Assembly: GCA_902478865.1 (NCBI GenBank)
Contig: CABSNA010000077.1
Location: 1-6,593 of the forward strand
Direction: 5' to 3'
DNA: 6,593 nt
Source of the DNA: an uncultured Collinsella sp.
GTDB taxonomy: Bacteria; Actinomycetota; Coriobacteriia; Coriobacteriales; Coriobacteriaceae
The notes beneath the pieces are model-generated. The model saw nothing but the letters and a program-made list of their open reading frames with translations, searched no databases and was not told the origin of the DNA. Numbering within the stretch: position 1 is the first letter of the stretch; each line of letters begins with the position of its first letter. The position numbers and the translations under genes are program-made. Below, in pieces: positions 1 to 5,858 of the stretch.

Positions 1-46
1 TACACGCGTAAGATCGTCGGCAGCGTCAGATGTGTATAAGAGACAG
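1..46 (+). other. Illumina Nextera i5-side adapter (non-genomic)
   Basis: Bases 14-27 read TCGTCGGCAGCGTC and bases 28-46 read AGATGTGTATAAGAGACAG. Together these are the Nextera Read 1 adapter with the 19-bp Tn5 mosaic end. Bases 6-13 (GCGTAAGA) match the Nextera i5 index I know as S517/N517, and bases 1-5 (TACAC) match the end of the P5 oligonucleotide. The order P5 tail, index, adapter, mosaic end is exactly that of a library molecule, so this is untrimmed synthetic sequence joined to genomic DNA that starts at base 47. Translating the mosaic end from its ATG gives MCIRD, a familiar adapter-derived peptide artefact. Confidence 0.98.
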
Positions 47-923
47 GCTGAACAAGGTCGGCGGCCTTGTGATACATCTCCTCGATACGGGCAGGGTGAA
101 TGCGGCCGTCGGCGATGAGGTTCTCGAGGGCGACACGGGCGGTCTCACGACGGACCGGGTCGAAGCTCGAAAGAACGACGGTCTCGGGCGTGTCGTCGAT
201 CACGAGGTTGACGCCGGAAACCTGCTCGAAGGTCCGGATGTTGCGACCCTCGCGACCGATGATACGGCCTTTGAGGTCATCAGAGGGAATGTGCACGGAG
301 GTAACGGTGACCTCGGCAGTGTGATCGGCAGCGCAGCGCTGAATCGCCAGAGACAGAATCTCCTGGGCGGTCTTGTGGCACTCGGCGCGAACCTGCTGCT
401 CGGACTCGCGAATGATCGTGGCGGCCTCGTGGGTGACCTCGCCGCGAACCTTATCAAGGAGCTCCTTGTGCGCGTCCTCGCGGGTAAGGTCGGCGATACG
501 CTCGAGCTCGGAGGTCTGCTTTGCGCAGAGCTCCTCGAGCTCACGGGAGCGCTTCTCGACCTGACCGGCCTGGCTGGACAGCTGATGCTCGCGCTTGTCG
601 AGAGCGTCGTTGCGGCGATCGAGAGATTCCTCGCGCTGCATCACGCGGTTCTCGAGCGTACGAATCTCGTTCTTACGCTGCTTGTCCTCGGCCTCGGCGG
701 CCTGCTTGTTCTTGATGATCTCCTCTTTAGCCTCGAGCAGAGCCTCTTTTTTGAGGGTCTCGGCCTGACGCTTAGCATCACCGATCAGGGACTCAGCCTG
801 TGCGTGTGCCGACTGGATTTTTTCGTCGGCCTCGTGAAGACTACCCTGCTTGGCGGTGCGCATGTAGGCAATGGCGGCGATGGCACCCAAAACGATGCCA
901 ACGAGCGCTGCGATGATAGGCAT
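47..923 (-). CDS. rny: Ribonuclease Y, N-terminal part (3' end missing)
   Basis: RNase Y is a membrane-anchored endoribonuclease that starts mRNA decay in many Gram-positive bacteria. The 292 visible codons show the family architecture. Residues about 2-20 form one hydrophobic helix (MPIIAALVGIVLGAIAAIAY). Residues about 28-195 are a long charged coiled coil rich in Glu, Lys, Arg and Gln. A KH RNA-binding domain follows, with GRIIGREGRNIR at about 219-230 and then IDDTPETVVLSSFDPVRRE and DGRIHPARIEE. Family members are usually about 510-520 residues, so roughly 220 residues, including the HD phosphohydrolase catalytic domain, are missing. The cut falls exactly at the adapter junction, so the truncation is technical, not a pseudogene. 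The ATG at 923 is preceded by AAGGAG with a 5-nt spacer. The gene has its own promoter upstream (1090-1118) and a long leader. Confidence 0.95.
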
Positions 924-928
924 GCTCA

Positions 929-934
929 CTCCTT
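929..934 (-). promoter_or_regulatory. Ribosome binding site of rny
   Basis: On the minus strand AAGGAG lies 5 nt before the ATG at 923. It fixes the start just before the membrane anchor. Confidence 0.85.
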
Positions 935-958
935 TTTATGGATTCGTTACACAACAAA

Positions 959-984
959 GCGAACCGTCCTTACGAACGGCTCGC
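959..984 (-). promoter_or_regulatory. Hairpin in the rny leader
   Basis: In the minus-strand transcript GCGAGCCGU (984-976) pairs with ACGGUUCGC (967-959) in a 9-bp stem with one G-U pair and an 8-nt loop. It sits 35 nt before the rny start codon. The bases that follow (UUUGUUGUGU) are only moderately U-rich, so this may be a leader structure or a weak attenuator rather than a full terminator. Its role is not known from sequence. Confidence 0.5.
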
Positions 985-1045
985 GACATTTGAGTAATAT
1001 GGGCGCAGCTTATGCGGGTCGGATACAGATAAACATATAAACAAA

Positions 1046-1060
1046 CTCATCACAGATGAG
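1046..1060 (-). promoter_or_regulatory. Small hairpin in the rny leader
   Basis: CTCATC and GATGAG form a perfect 6-bp stem around a 3-nt loop, about 25 nt downstream of the predicted transcription start. With the hairpin at 959-984 it makes the leader of about 160 nt look structured. No known riboswitch class was recognised. Confidence 0.35.
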
Positions 1061-1089
1061 CACATATCACAAAGCAAATGACAGTGTTT

Positions 1090-1118
1090 ATCGTACGTTG
1101 AACCACAACAACTGTCAA
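1090..1118 (-). promoter_or_regulatory. Probable sigma-A promoter of rny
   Basis: On the minus strand a perfect -35 box TTGACA (1118-1113) is followed by a 17-bp spacer and the -10 box TACGAT (1095-1090), which matches the TATAAT consensus at four of six positions. Transcription would start near 1083 and give a leader of about 160 nt before the rny ATG. The -35 box directly abuts the T-rich end of the putative recX terminator. No other comparably good promoter was seen in this intergenic region. Confidence 0.75.
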
Positions 1119-1166
1119 ATAAATGGCCCCAGCACGGCGGCTAAAACGCGGTGAACGGCAGGGCCA
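1117..1166 (-). terminator. Putative intrinsic terminator of recA-recX
   Basis: In the minus-strand transcript UGGCCC (1166-1161) pairs with GGGCCA (1129-1124). A wobble pair and two more G-C pairs beyond a bulge can extend the stem. The inner loop is large, about 24 nt, and the stem is followed by UUUAUUU (1123-1117). It begins 14 nt after the recX stop codon. Position and U-run fit a terminator, but the big loop makes the hairpin less convincing than a standard one. Confidence 0.45.
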
Positions 1167-1180
1167 CAAAACGCATACGC

Positions 1181-1873
1181 CTAAACCGCACATTCCTCAC
1201 GTTCGGCATCGAGACGTGCCTTAACGGCATCGGCGGCGATGTGATACGAGAAGCCCTTGCCCATCAAAAACCGAACCAGTTTTTCGAATCCGCGCGTCTC
1301 TGGAACACGCCGCTTGGCGAGCAGGGCTGACGCACGCGCCAAATCGTCTTCGACGGCAAAATAATCCTCGGGATAACCGGGAATGTCATCGAGCACGACA
1401 TGACGGCGCTTGAGCTCGGTCTCGATTTTGCGCTGTCCCCAACCGCGCCGCTTGCGCTCCTCGATAAAGTACGAGCAAAAGCGGCTCTCGTCTAAAAAAC
1501 GATACTCGGTGGCGCGCTCGACGGCGAAATCGATCGCAGGCTGGTGAAAGCCGTAGCGAGCCAGCTTGTCACGGACCTCACCCGTCGCATGGTCGCGGCG
1601 CGATAACATCTCGGTCACCATGGTAAGCGCACATTTACGCTCGATGAGCTGCACCGCATCACGATAGTTATCCCAATCACAGGGAAGATCGGGACGGTTT
1701 TTGACATACAGCCGCGCGACCCGCACGGGGATCCAAATGGACCGCTCAAAACCGCCCTCAAGCTCACAATCGATATGTGCGCAAGGCTTTTTGGACGCAT
1801 ACCCACTCGAGAACGAGGAGGCCGCCTTCTTATCGGGAAAGACGACCGTGGCCTCGGTCACCGTATACGACAT
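1181..1873 (-). CDS. recX: Regulatory protein RecX
   Basis: RecX binds the RecA filament and restrains its growth and strand-exchange activity. This 230-residue product has the helical RecX repeats over its C-terminal two thirds. Recognisable segments are ALTMVTEMLSRRDHATGEV then RDKLARYGF (about 83-110), YRFLDESRFCSYFIEERKRR then GWGQRKIETELKRR (about 123-156), and a last repeat with GFEKLVRFLMGKGFSYHIAADAVK. The first 75 or so residues are less conserved and contain a predicted beta-rich stretch around WIPVRVARLYV. The gene lies 11 nt after the recA stop, the usual recA-recX arrangement. No good Shine-Dalgarno sequence precedes the ATG at 1873, so translation is probably coupled to recA, which would also place recX under the LexA-controlled recA promoter. 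RecX sequences vary widely, but the context makes this assignment safe. Confidence 0.93.
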   Translation of the reverse strand: MSYTVTEATVVFPDKKAASSFSSGYASKKPCAHIDCELEGGFERSIWIPVRVARLYVKNRPDLPCDWDNYRDAVQLIERKCALTMVTEMLSRRDHATGEVRDKLARYGFHQPAIDFAVERATEYRFLDESRFCSYFIEERKRRGWGQRKIETELKRRHVVLDDIPGYPEDYFAVEDDLARASALLAKRRVPETRGFEKLVRFLMGKGFSYHIAADAVKARLDAEREECAV

Positions 1874-1884
1874 GAGCGTAACCG

Positions 1885-3033
1885 CTACTCGTCGTCATCA
1901 TCGAGCATGGCGGAACCATCGATGGCGTAAAGCTCGTCAAACTCCTCAGGCGCAGGCTGATCGGTCAGCTCGACCTCGGACGGAGCATCGTCATCAAACT
2001 CAAGCCCGCAGGCAAGGCGGACCTTATGCTCAATCTCGTCGGCGCAATCGGGGTGTTCGCGCAGGAACGCCTTGGCGGCCTCGCGACCGTTGCCGAGCTT
2101 GTCCTCGCCATAGGCAAACCAGGAGCCCATCTTCTTGCAGATACCGCACTCGACAGCCATGTCCAGAATCGAGCCCTCCTTAGAGATACCCGTACCGTAC
2201 ATGATGTCGAACTCAGCAGAACGGAACGGAGCTGCCACCTTGTTCTTAACGACCTTGGCGCGCACGCGGTTACCGATAACCTCGTCCTTAAGCTTAATGC
2301 TGTCGATGCGGCGAATGTCGATACGTACCGAAGAGAAGAACTTAAGGGCGCGGCCGCCCGTCGTGGTCTCGGGGTTGCCGAACATGACACCGATCTTCTC
2401 ACGCAGCTGGTTAATGAAGATGCACGTCGTGTTGGACTTGGACAGCGAGCCGGCGAGCTTGCGGAGCGCCTGGCTCATCAGGCGAGCCTGAAGACCGACC
2501 GTAGTGTCGCCGATCTCTCCCTCGATCTCGGCACGCGGGGTCAGCGCGGCGACGGAGTCGACGACGATGGCATCGATGGCGCCGGAACGCACGAGCATGT
2601 CAACGATCTCGAGCGCCTGCTCACCCGTATCAGGCTGGGAAATCAGTACCTCGTCGATATCCACGCCAATGCGCGCGGCATACGTGGGATCGAGCGCGTG
2701 CTCGGCATCGATAAATGCCACCACGCCACCCATTGCCTGGGCTTCGGCCAGGATCTCGAGCGAAAGCGTCGTCTTACCGGAGGACTCAGGACCGTAAATC
2801 TCGACGATACGGCCGCGCGGCACACCGCCGATACCCAGAGCGGCATCGAGTGCAAGAGCGCCCGTGGGGATGGCCTCAACCTCAAGCTCGGGGCCGCCGT
2901 CACCATACCTCATGATGGAGCCTTGACCGAACTTCTTCTCGATCTCGGCCTTGGTGGTGGCGATCATCTCATCGCGCTCTTTACCCGTCGTGCGAGCATG
3001 AACGGTACGTACGGGACCTGAATTCTTGGCCAT
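1885..3033 (-). CDS. recA: Recombinase RecA
   Basis: RecA polymerises on single-stranded DNA, carries out homologous pairing and strand exchange with ATP, and triggers LexA self-cleavage in the SOS response. The 382-residue product is full length. It has IEKKFGQGSIM at 31-41, the Walker A motif GPESSGKT at 81-88, the catalytic-Glu segment IDAEHALDP with E111, the Walker B strand AIVVDSVAAL with D159, the L1/L2 region including FINQLREKIGVMFGNPETTTGG, and a KVVKNKVAAPF stretch. The acidic C-terminal tail ends in DDDDE, like the inhibitory tail of other RecA proteins. The start at 3033 is chosen over an in-frame upstream start at 3054 because AGGAGG lies 7 nt before it. The N-terminus is about 13 residues longer than in E. 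coli. An SOS-type promoter lies immediately upstream, and recX follows. Confidence 0.99.
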   Translation of the reverse strand: MAKNSGPVRTVHARTTGKERDEMIATTKAEIEKKFGQGSIMRYGDGGPELEVEAIPTGALALDAALGIGGVPRGRIVEIYGPESSGKTTLSLEILAEAQAMGGVVAFIDAEHALDPTYAARIGVDIDEVLISQPDTGEQALEIVDMLVRSGAIDAIVVDSVAALTPRAEIEGEIGDTTVGLQARLMSQALRKLAGSLSKSNTTCIFINQLREKIGVMFGNPETTTGGRALKFFSSVRIDIRRIDSIKLKDEVIGNRVRAKVVKNKVAAPFRSAEFDIMYGTGISKEGSILDMAVECGICKKMGSWFAYGEDKLGNGREAAKAFLREHPDCADEIEHKVRLACGLEFDDDAPSEVELTDQPAPEEFDELYAIDGSAMLDDDDE

Positions 3034-3040
3034 GAATAGC

Positions 3041-3046
3041 CCTCCT
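3041..3046 (-). promoter_or_regulatory. Ribosome binding site of recA
   Basis: A perfect AGGAGG on the minus strand, 7 nt before the ATG at 3033, decides the recA start against the in-frame TTG at 3054, which would lie upstream of this site. Confidence 0.9.
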
Positions 3047-3063
3047 CTTAACAACCTGCATCG

Positions 3064-3092
3064 ATAATAAACGAACGGCTGTTCGTGGTCAA
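3064..3092 (-). promoter_or_regulatory. recA promoter (sigma-A type)
   Basis: On the minus strand TTGACC (3092-3087) and TATTAT (3069-3064) are separated by exactly 17 bp, a strong vegetative promoter. Transcription would start near 3057, leaving a short leader of about 24 nt before the recA ATG. The LexA box occupies almost the whole spacer, so repressor and RNA polymerase would compete directly. Confidence 0.85.
3072..3085. promoter_or_regulatory. LexA (SOS) box of recA
   Basis: CGAACGGCTGTTCG matches the Gram-positive LexA operator pattern CGAAC-N4-GTTCG with perfect half-sites. The symmetry extends one base further on each side (A at 3071, T at 3086). It lies between the -35 and -10 boxes of the recA promoter, the expected place for a repressor. 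RecA and probably RecX should therefore be induced on DNA damage. Confidence 0.93.
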
Positions 3093-3122
3093 CCGTTCAG
3101 GCCAATCATATGCAGGCAGTCT

Positions 3123-3176
3123 TTCCAAAACCCAACCAAACGCCGACCAAACACTGACCAAATGCTTGACCACAAA
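3123..3176. repeat. Phased CCAAA repeats / A-tracts upstream of recA
   Basis: Read on the plus strand, TTCCAAA (3123), AACCAAA (3134), GACCAAA (3145) and GACCAAA (3156) start exactly 11 bp apart, and a weaker copy GACCACA starts at 3168. The short A-runs therefore recur on the same helix face, about 35-85 bp upstream of the recA -35 box. This could curve the DNA or offer repeated protein-binding sites. The function is unknown. Confidence 0.6.
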
Positions 3177-3259
3177 GGGCCGAATAAGAACAAGGAAGGC
3201 AAGAATACACCTATAACCAGCGCAAACGCTAAATTCGTCAGGGGTCCCTATCTCCACAA

Positions 3260-3283
3260 TTAAGGGGCCCTAAGGCCCCTTAA
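3260..3283 (-). terminator. Terminator hairpin after the yajQ-pncC operon
   Basis: TTAAGGGGCC and GGCCCCTTAA form a perfect 10-bp stem around a 4-nt loop. It starts 7 nt after the pncC stop codon. The bases after the stem on the minus strand (UUGUGG) give only a short U-run, so termination may be partial or factor-aided, but the placement between pncC and the recA promoter is what a terminator would show. Confidence 0.65.
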
Positions 3284-3290
3284 AACACGT

Positions 3291-3821
3291 CTATTCCATA
3301 GAGTTGAGCACAAGGGCAATGCGTCCCAATGCCTCCGCGACCGCATGGGCACGAACACACGAACGGTCGCCCTCATAGTGGCAGCGCACAGAGTCCACGA
3401 CCGGCACTTCCCCATCAGCCGCGCGATACGCCCAGCCAATATAGAAAGTGCCAGCCGGATCGTCCTCAGTGCCGCCGCCGGGGCCGGCATAACCCGTTGC
3501 GCTCACTGCAATATCGCACTGGTACAGCTCCAGCGAACCCACCGCCATCTCGCGCGCGGTCTGATGCGACACCGCGGTATAGCGGTCGAGCGTCTCCTGA
3601 TCAACACCCAAAACGCGATGCTTGATCTCATCGCAGTAGGTCACCGCACCGCCACGCAGCACCACCGAGGCGCCCGGGATATCGGCAATCGTCGAGGCGA
3701 TCATACCTGCTGTCAGCGACTCAGCCGTCGAAACCGTCACGCCCCGAGCGCTCGCGCGCTCGACAATATGACGCGCCAGCTCCTCGTTATGTGCGGAAAT
3801 CTGATCAAAAGAGTCCGTCAT
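3291..3821 (-). CDS. pncC: Stand-alone CinA C-terminal domain / NMN amidohydrolase (PncC)
   Basis: The 176-residue product matches the CinA C-terminal (PncC) domain, which deamidates nicotinamide mononucleotide to nicotinic acid mononucleotide for NAD recycling. Conserved pieces are STAESLTAGMIASTIADIPGAS (with the candidate nucleophile Ser35), GGAVTYCDEIKHRVLGV (candidate Tyr62 and Lys67), AVSHQTAREMA and SATGYAGPGGGTEDDPAGTFYIGWA. The N-terminal molybdopterin-binding-like domain of full-length CinA (about 410 residues) is absent, and there is no room for it because pgsA ends 12 nt upstream. ATG 3821 is chosen as start; a GTG at 3827 with AGG 5 nt before it is a real alternative that adds two residues. 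It is the last gene of the operon. NMN deamidase activity is inferred from the family. Confidence 0.9.
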   Translation of the reverse strand: MTDSFDQISAHNEELARHIVERASARGVTVSTAESLTAGMIASTIADIPGASVVLRGGAVTYCDEIKHRVLGVDQETLDRYTAVSHQTAREMAVGSLELYQCDIAVSATGYAGPGGGTEDDPAGTFYIGWAYRAADGEVPVVDSVRCHYEGDRSCVRAHAVAEALGRIALVLNSME

Positions 3822-3833
3822 ACCCACCAGGAC

Positions 3834-4472
3834 CTAGATCGAAAAGACGATCTTGCGGCAGTTCCAGAAGTATTGGGCGCCCGAGATAACGGTCAGGACA
3901 ACGGCAACGGCGTACAGGAAGCGCGACACCGAGTAGATGCCGAGCGTCAGCGCCAGCGGGCCAAGGTGCAAGCCGGCCATCGCAAAGACGCACAGGTAAC
4001 CGCAGATGGAGACCATCGTGGTCGCCGTCTTGTACTTGCCAAGCTTATCGGCGGCAACGACCACGCCGGCGGCACTCGCAACCATGCGCAGGGCGCTTAC
4101 CAACAGCTCGCGGAACAAGATGATGAACACGGACCAAACCGTCACGGTGCCAAAGTCCAAGAACAGCAGCAAGGCCGAGAACACGAGCAGCTTGTCGGCG
4201 ATGGGGTCCAAGAACTTACCGAAATCGGTAATCTCGTTGCGCGAGCGCGCCAGGTAGCCGTCGACCTTATCGGTGCACGACAGGATCACATACAGAATGA
4301 AGGCAGCGGCGGCGAGCGGGCCGTCGAAGGTGCTCCAATCTGTACCGGCAACACTCGTGTGAGAAAGCGCCGACACGATCATGAACACCGGGATAAAGAC
4401 GATGCGAACGCACGTCACGATGTTGGCGGGCGTCCAAACACTCGTCAGTTCCTTATTGCTCTCGTTTGCCAC
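3834..4472 (-). CDS. pgsA: CDP-diacylglycerol-glycerol-3-phosphate 3-phosphatidyltransferase
   Basis: PgsA transfers a phosphatidyl group from CDP-diacylglycerol to glycerol-3-phosphate in the cytoplasmic membrane, the committed step to phosphatidylglycerol and cardiolipin. The 212-residue product carries the full CDP-alcohol phosphatidyltransferase signature: D68, D71, G72, A75, R76, G85, D89 and D93, in the segment from CTDKVDGYLAR to FGKFLDPIADK. Hydrophobic segments near 16-36, 52-66, 96-118, 124-141, 150-171 and 178-199 fit a six-helix membrane protein. Translation starts at a GTG (4472) preceded by AGGAG with a 6-nt spacer, and that ribosome binding site overlaps the rimO stop codon. 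Related enzymes using other alcohols share the signature, but the place next to rimO and recA is typical of pgsA. Confidence 0.95.
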   Translation of the reverse strand: MANESNKELTSVWTPANIVTCVRIVFIPVFMIVSALSHTSVAGTDWSTFDGPLAAAAFILYVILSCTDKVDGYLARSRNEITDFGKFLDPIADKLLVFSALLLFLDFGTVTVWSVFIILFRELLVSALRMVASAAGVVVAADKLGKYKTATTMVSICGYLCVFAMAGLHLGPLALTLGIYSVSRFLYAVAVVLTVISGAQYFWNCRKIVFSI

Positions 4473-4478
4473 GATGCT

Positions 4479-4483
4479 CTCCT
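4479..4483 (-). promoter_or_regulatory. Ribosome binding site of pgsA, overlapping the rimO stop
   Basis: AGGAG on the minus strand lies 6 nt before the GTG at 4472 and includes two bases of the rimO TAG (4484-4482). It supports the non-ATG start and suggests translational coupling between rimO and pgsA. Confidence 0.75.
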
Positions 4484-5831
4484 ACTCCACAACATGGCCG
4501 ATAAGCTCATAGCAGAAGCTATCGGTAAACTCGACCGTCAGAATATCGCCCACGGACGCCTCGCTGGCGTCCAAGTGCACCGCGCCATCGGAATCGGGCG
4601 CCTGGAACCAAGCATGGCCGATCAGCTCGGCGCCGTCCTCGGTCTCCTCGATGCCGTCGACAATCACCTGGGCGCGCTCGCCCACATGTGCGGCGGTGGC
4701 GGCAAAACCGAGCGACTCGGCCAGGTCCATGGCCTCCTGGGCGCGCTCGAGCTTGACCTCCTCATCGACCTGACCTTCCATCTTAGCGGCCAGGCTGCCC
4801 TCCTCCTGCGAGTAGGCAAAGACACTCGTGTAGTCAAAGCAGACGGTGTCCATAAAGTCGATAAGGTCGCGGAACTCGTCGTCGGTCTCGGTCGGGAAGC
4901 CGACCATGGCCGTGGAACGGATCACGATGCCGGGGATACGCTCACGCAGATCGCGAAACAGGTCCTCGAGCTCCTGGCGCGAACCGGAGCGACGCATGGC
5001 CTTAAGGATGCGTGCGTCGCAGTGCTGCACGGGGATATCGATATAGGGTAGCACCTCGGGGGTATCGCGAATCGTCTCGATAAGCTCGTCGGTCATGCCC
5101 TCGGGCTGCAGGTAGAGAACACGGACCCAGACGTTCTGCGGGCGCACGGCCTCGGCGACGGCATGCAGCAGCTGCGCCAGATTGCGCGGCGAGCCATCGG
5201 TGGCGTCTTCGTCGGCAAAGTCGGTGCCCCAAATACCCGTGTCCTGGCCGATCAGCACGATCTCGCGCACACCGCCGGCAACCAGGTCGCGTACCTCGGA
5301 GATAATGCTCTCGGCATTGCGCGAATGATAGCGACCGCGAATATAGGGGATCATGCAGAAGCTGCAGAAGCGGTTGCAGCCATCGGAAATCTTGACGTAA
5401 GCAACAGCGCCCTCGACAGTGCGCTTGACTTGCGGAATATAGGCAGCGATCTCACGCTCGACACCCAGCACGCCATCGATGACCGCCACGATGCCGTCCT
5501 CCTCGTCGGCCTTCACAAAGGCAGCGACCTCGGGCAGCTCGTCAGGCAGGTCGTCGCCATAGCGCGACGGCACACAGCCGCACATGACGATGGGACAAGA
5601 ACGAACGCCGTCCTGAACCTCGTTGGCGAGCTCGAGCGTGGTCTCGATGCTCTCGGACGTTGCGGAGGCGAGGAACGAGCATGTATTGACGATGGCGATA
5701 TCGGCATCCTGTGGGTCGAATGCCTCCTCGTAGCCCGCGGCGGTCAAAAGAGAACGCATGCGGTCGGTGTCAACCTCGTTCTTAGCGCACCCGAGGGTGA
5801 TGTAGAGCACGGAGCCCAACGGTGTATCCAT
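4482..5831 (-). CDS. rimO: Ribosomal protein uS12 methylthiotransferase RimO
   Basis: RimO is a radical-SAM enzyme with two iron-sulfur clusters that adds a methylthio group to the conserved aspartate of ribosomal protein S12. The 449-residue product is full length. The N-terminal UPF0004 domain has cysteines C15 (LGCAKN), C51 (NTC) and C86 (CGC). The radical-SAM motif CNRFCSFC places C152, C156 and C159 next to IPYIRGRYHSR. The middle domain contains IDIPVQHCDARILKAMRR and MVGFPTETDDEF. The C-terminal 70 or so residues form a TRAM domain ending in ELIGHVVE. VQHCD and the length favour RimO over the tRNA enzyme MiaB, as does the position directly before pgsA. The ATG at 5831 has AAAGGA 12 nt upstream, farther than usual, so initiation may be weak or a slightly downstream TTG or GTG may be used. 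Confidence 0.95.
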   Translation of the reverse strand: MDTPLGSVLYITLGCAKNEVDTDRMRSLLTAAGYEEAFDPQDADIAIVNTCSFLASATSESIETTLELANEVQDGVRSCPIVMCGCVPSRYGDDLPDELPEVAAFVKADEEDGIVAVIDGVLGVEREIAAYIPQVKRTVEGAVAYVKISDGCNRFCSFCMIPYIRGRYHSRNAESIISEVRDLVAGGVREIVLIGQDTGIWGTDFADEDATDGSPRNLAQLLHAVAEAVRPQNVWVRVLYLQPEGMTDELIETIRDTPEVLPYIDIPVQHCDARILKAMRRSGSRQELEDLFRDLRERIPGIVIRSTAMVGFPTETDDEFRDLIDFMDTVCFDYTSVFAYSQEEGSLAAKMEGQVDEEVKLERAQEAMDLAESLGFAATAAHVGERAQVIVDGIEETEDGAELIGHAWFQAPDSDGAVHLDASEASVGDILTVEFTDSFCYELIGHVVE

Positions 5832-5858
5832 GTTGGAGAGCAGTCCTTTCGATTGATA

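Noticed and set aside
972..984. Possible second LexA box in the rny leader (ACGAACGGCT shared with the recA operator)
   Set aside because: Only the left half-site matches. The right half reads CGCGA instead of GTTCG, and the bases are better explained by the RNA hairpin at 959-984.
30..1040. 336-residue plus-strand ORF starting MCIRDR
   Set aside because: It starts inside the Nextera mosaic end and otherwise lies antisense to rny, whose minus-strand translation is a clear RNase Y. It is an adapter-seeded shadow.
2026..3021. 331-residue plus-strand ORF opposite recA
   Set aside because: It lies entirely antisense to recA, which is certain. No independent evidence supports a gene.
3034..3054. 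Longer recA start (MLRGGLF) at 3054
   Set aside because: The AGGAGG site lies inside that extension, 7 nt before the ATG at 3033, and the added residues are not RecA-like.
3048..3257. 69-residue minus-strand ORF between pncC and recA
   Set aside because: It spans the recA promoter and LexA box and has no convincing ribosome binding site or family resemblance; it is best explained as chance.
3345..5051. 568-residue plus-strand ORF opposite pncC, pgsA and rimO
   Set aside because: It runs antisense across three well-recognised genes and has no family motif. High-GC codon bias commonly leaves long open antisense frames.
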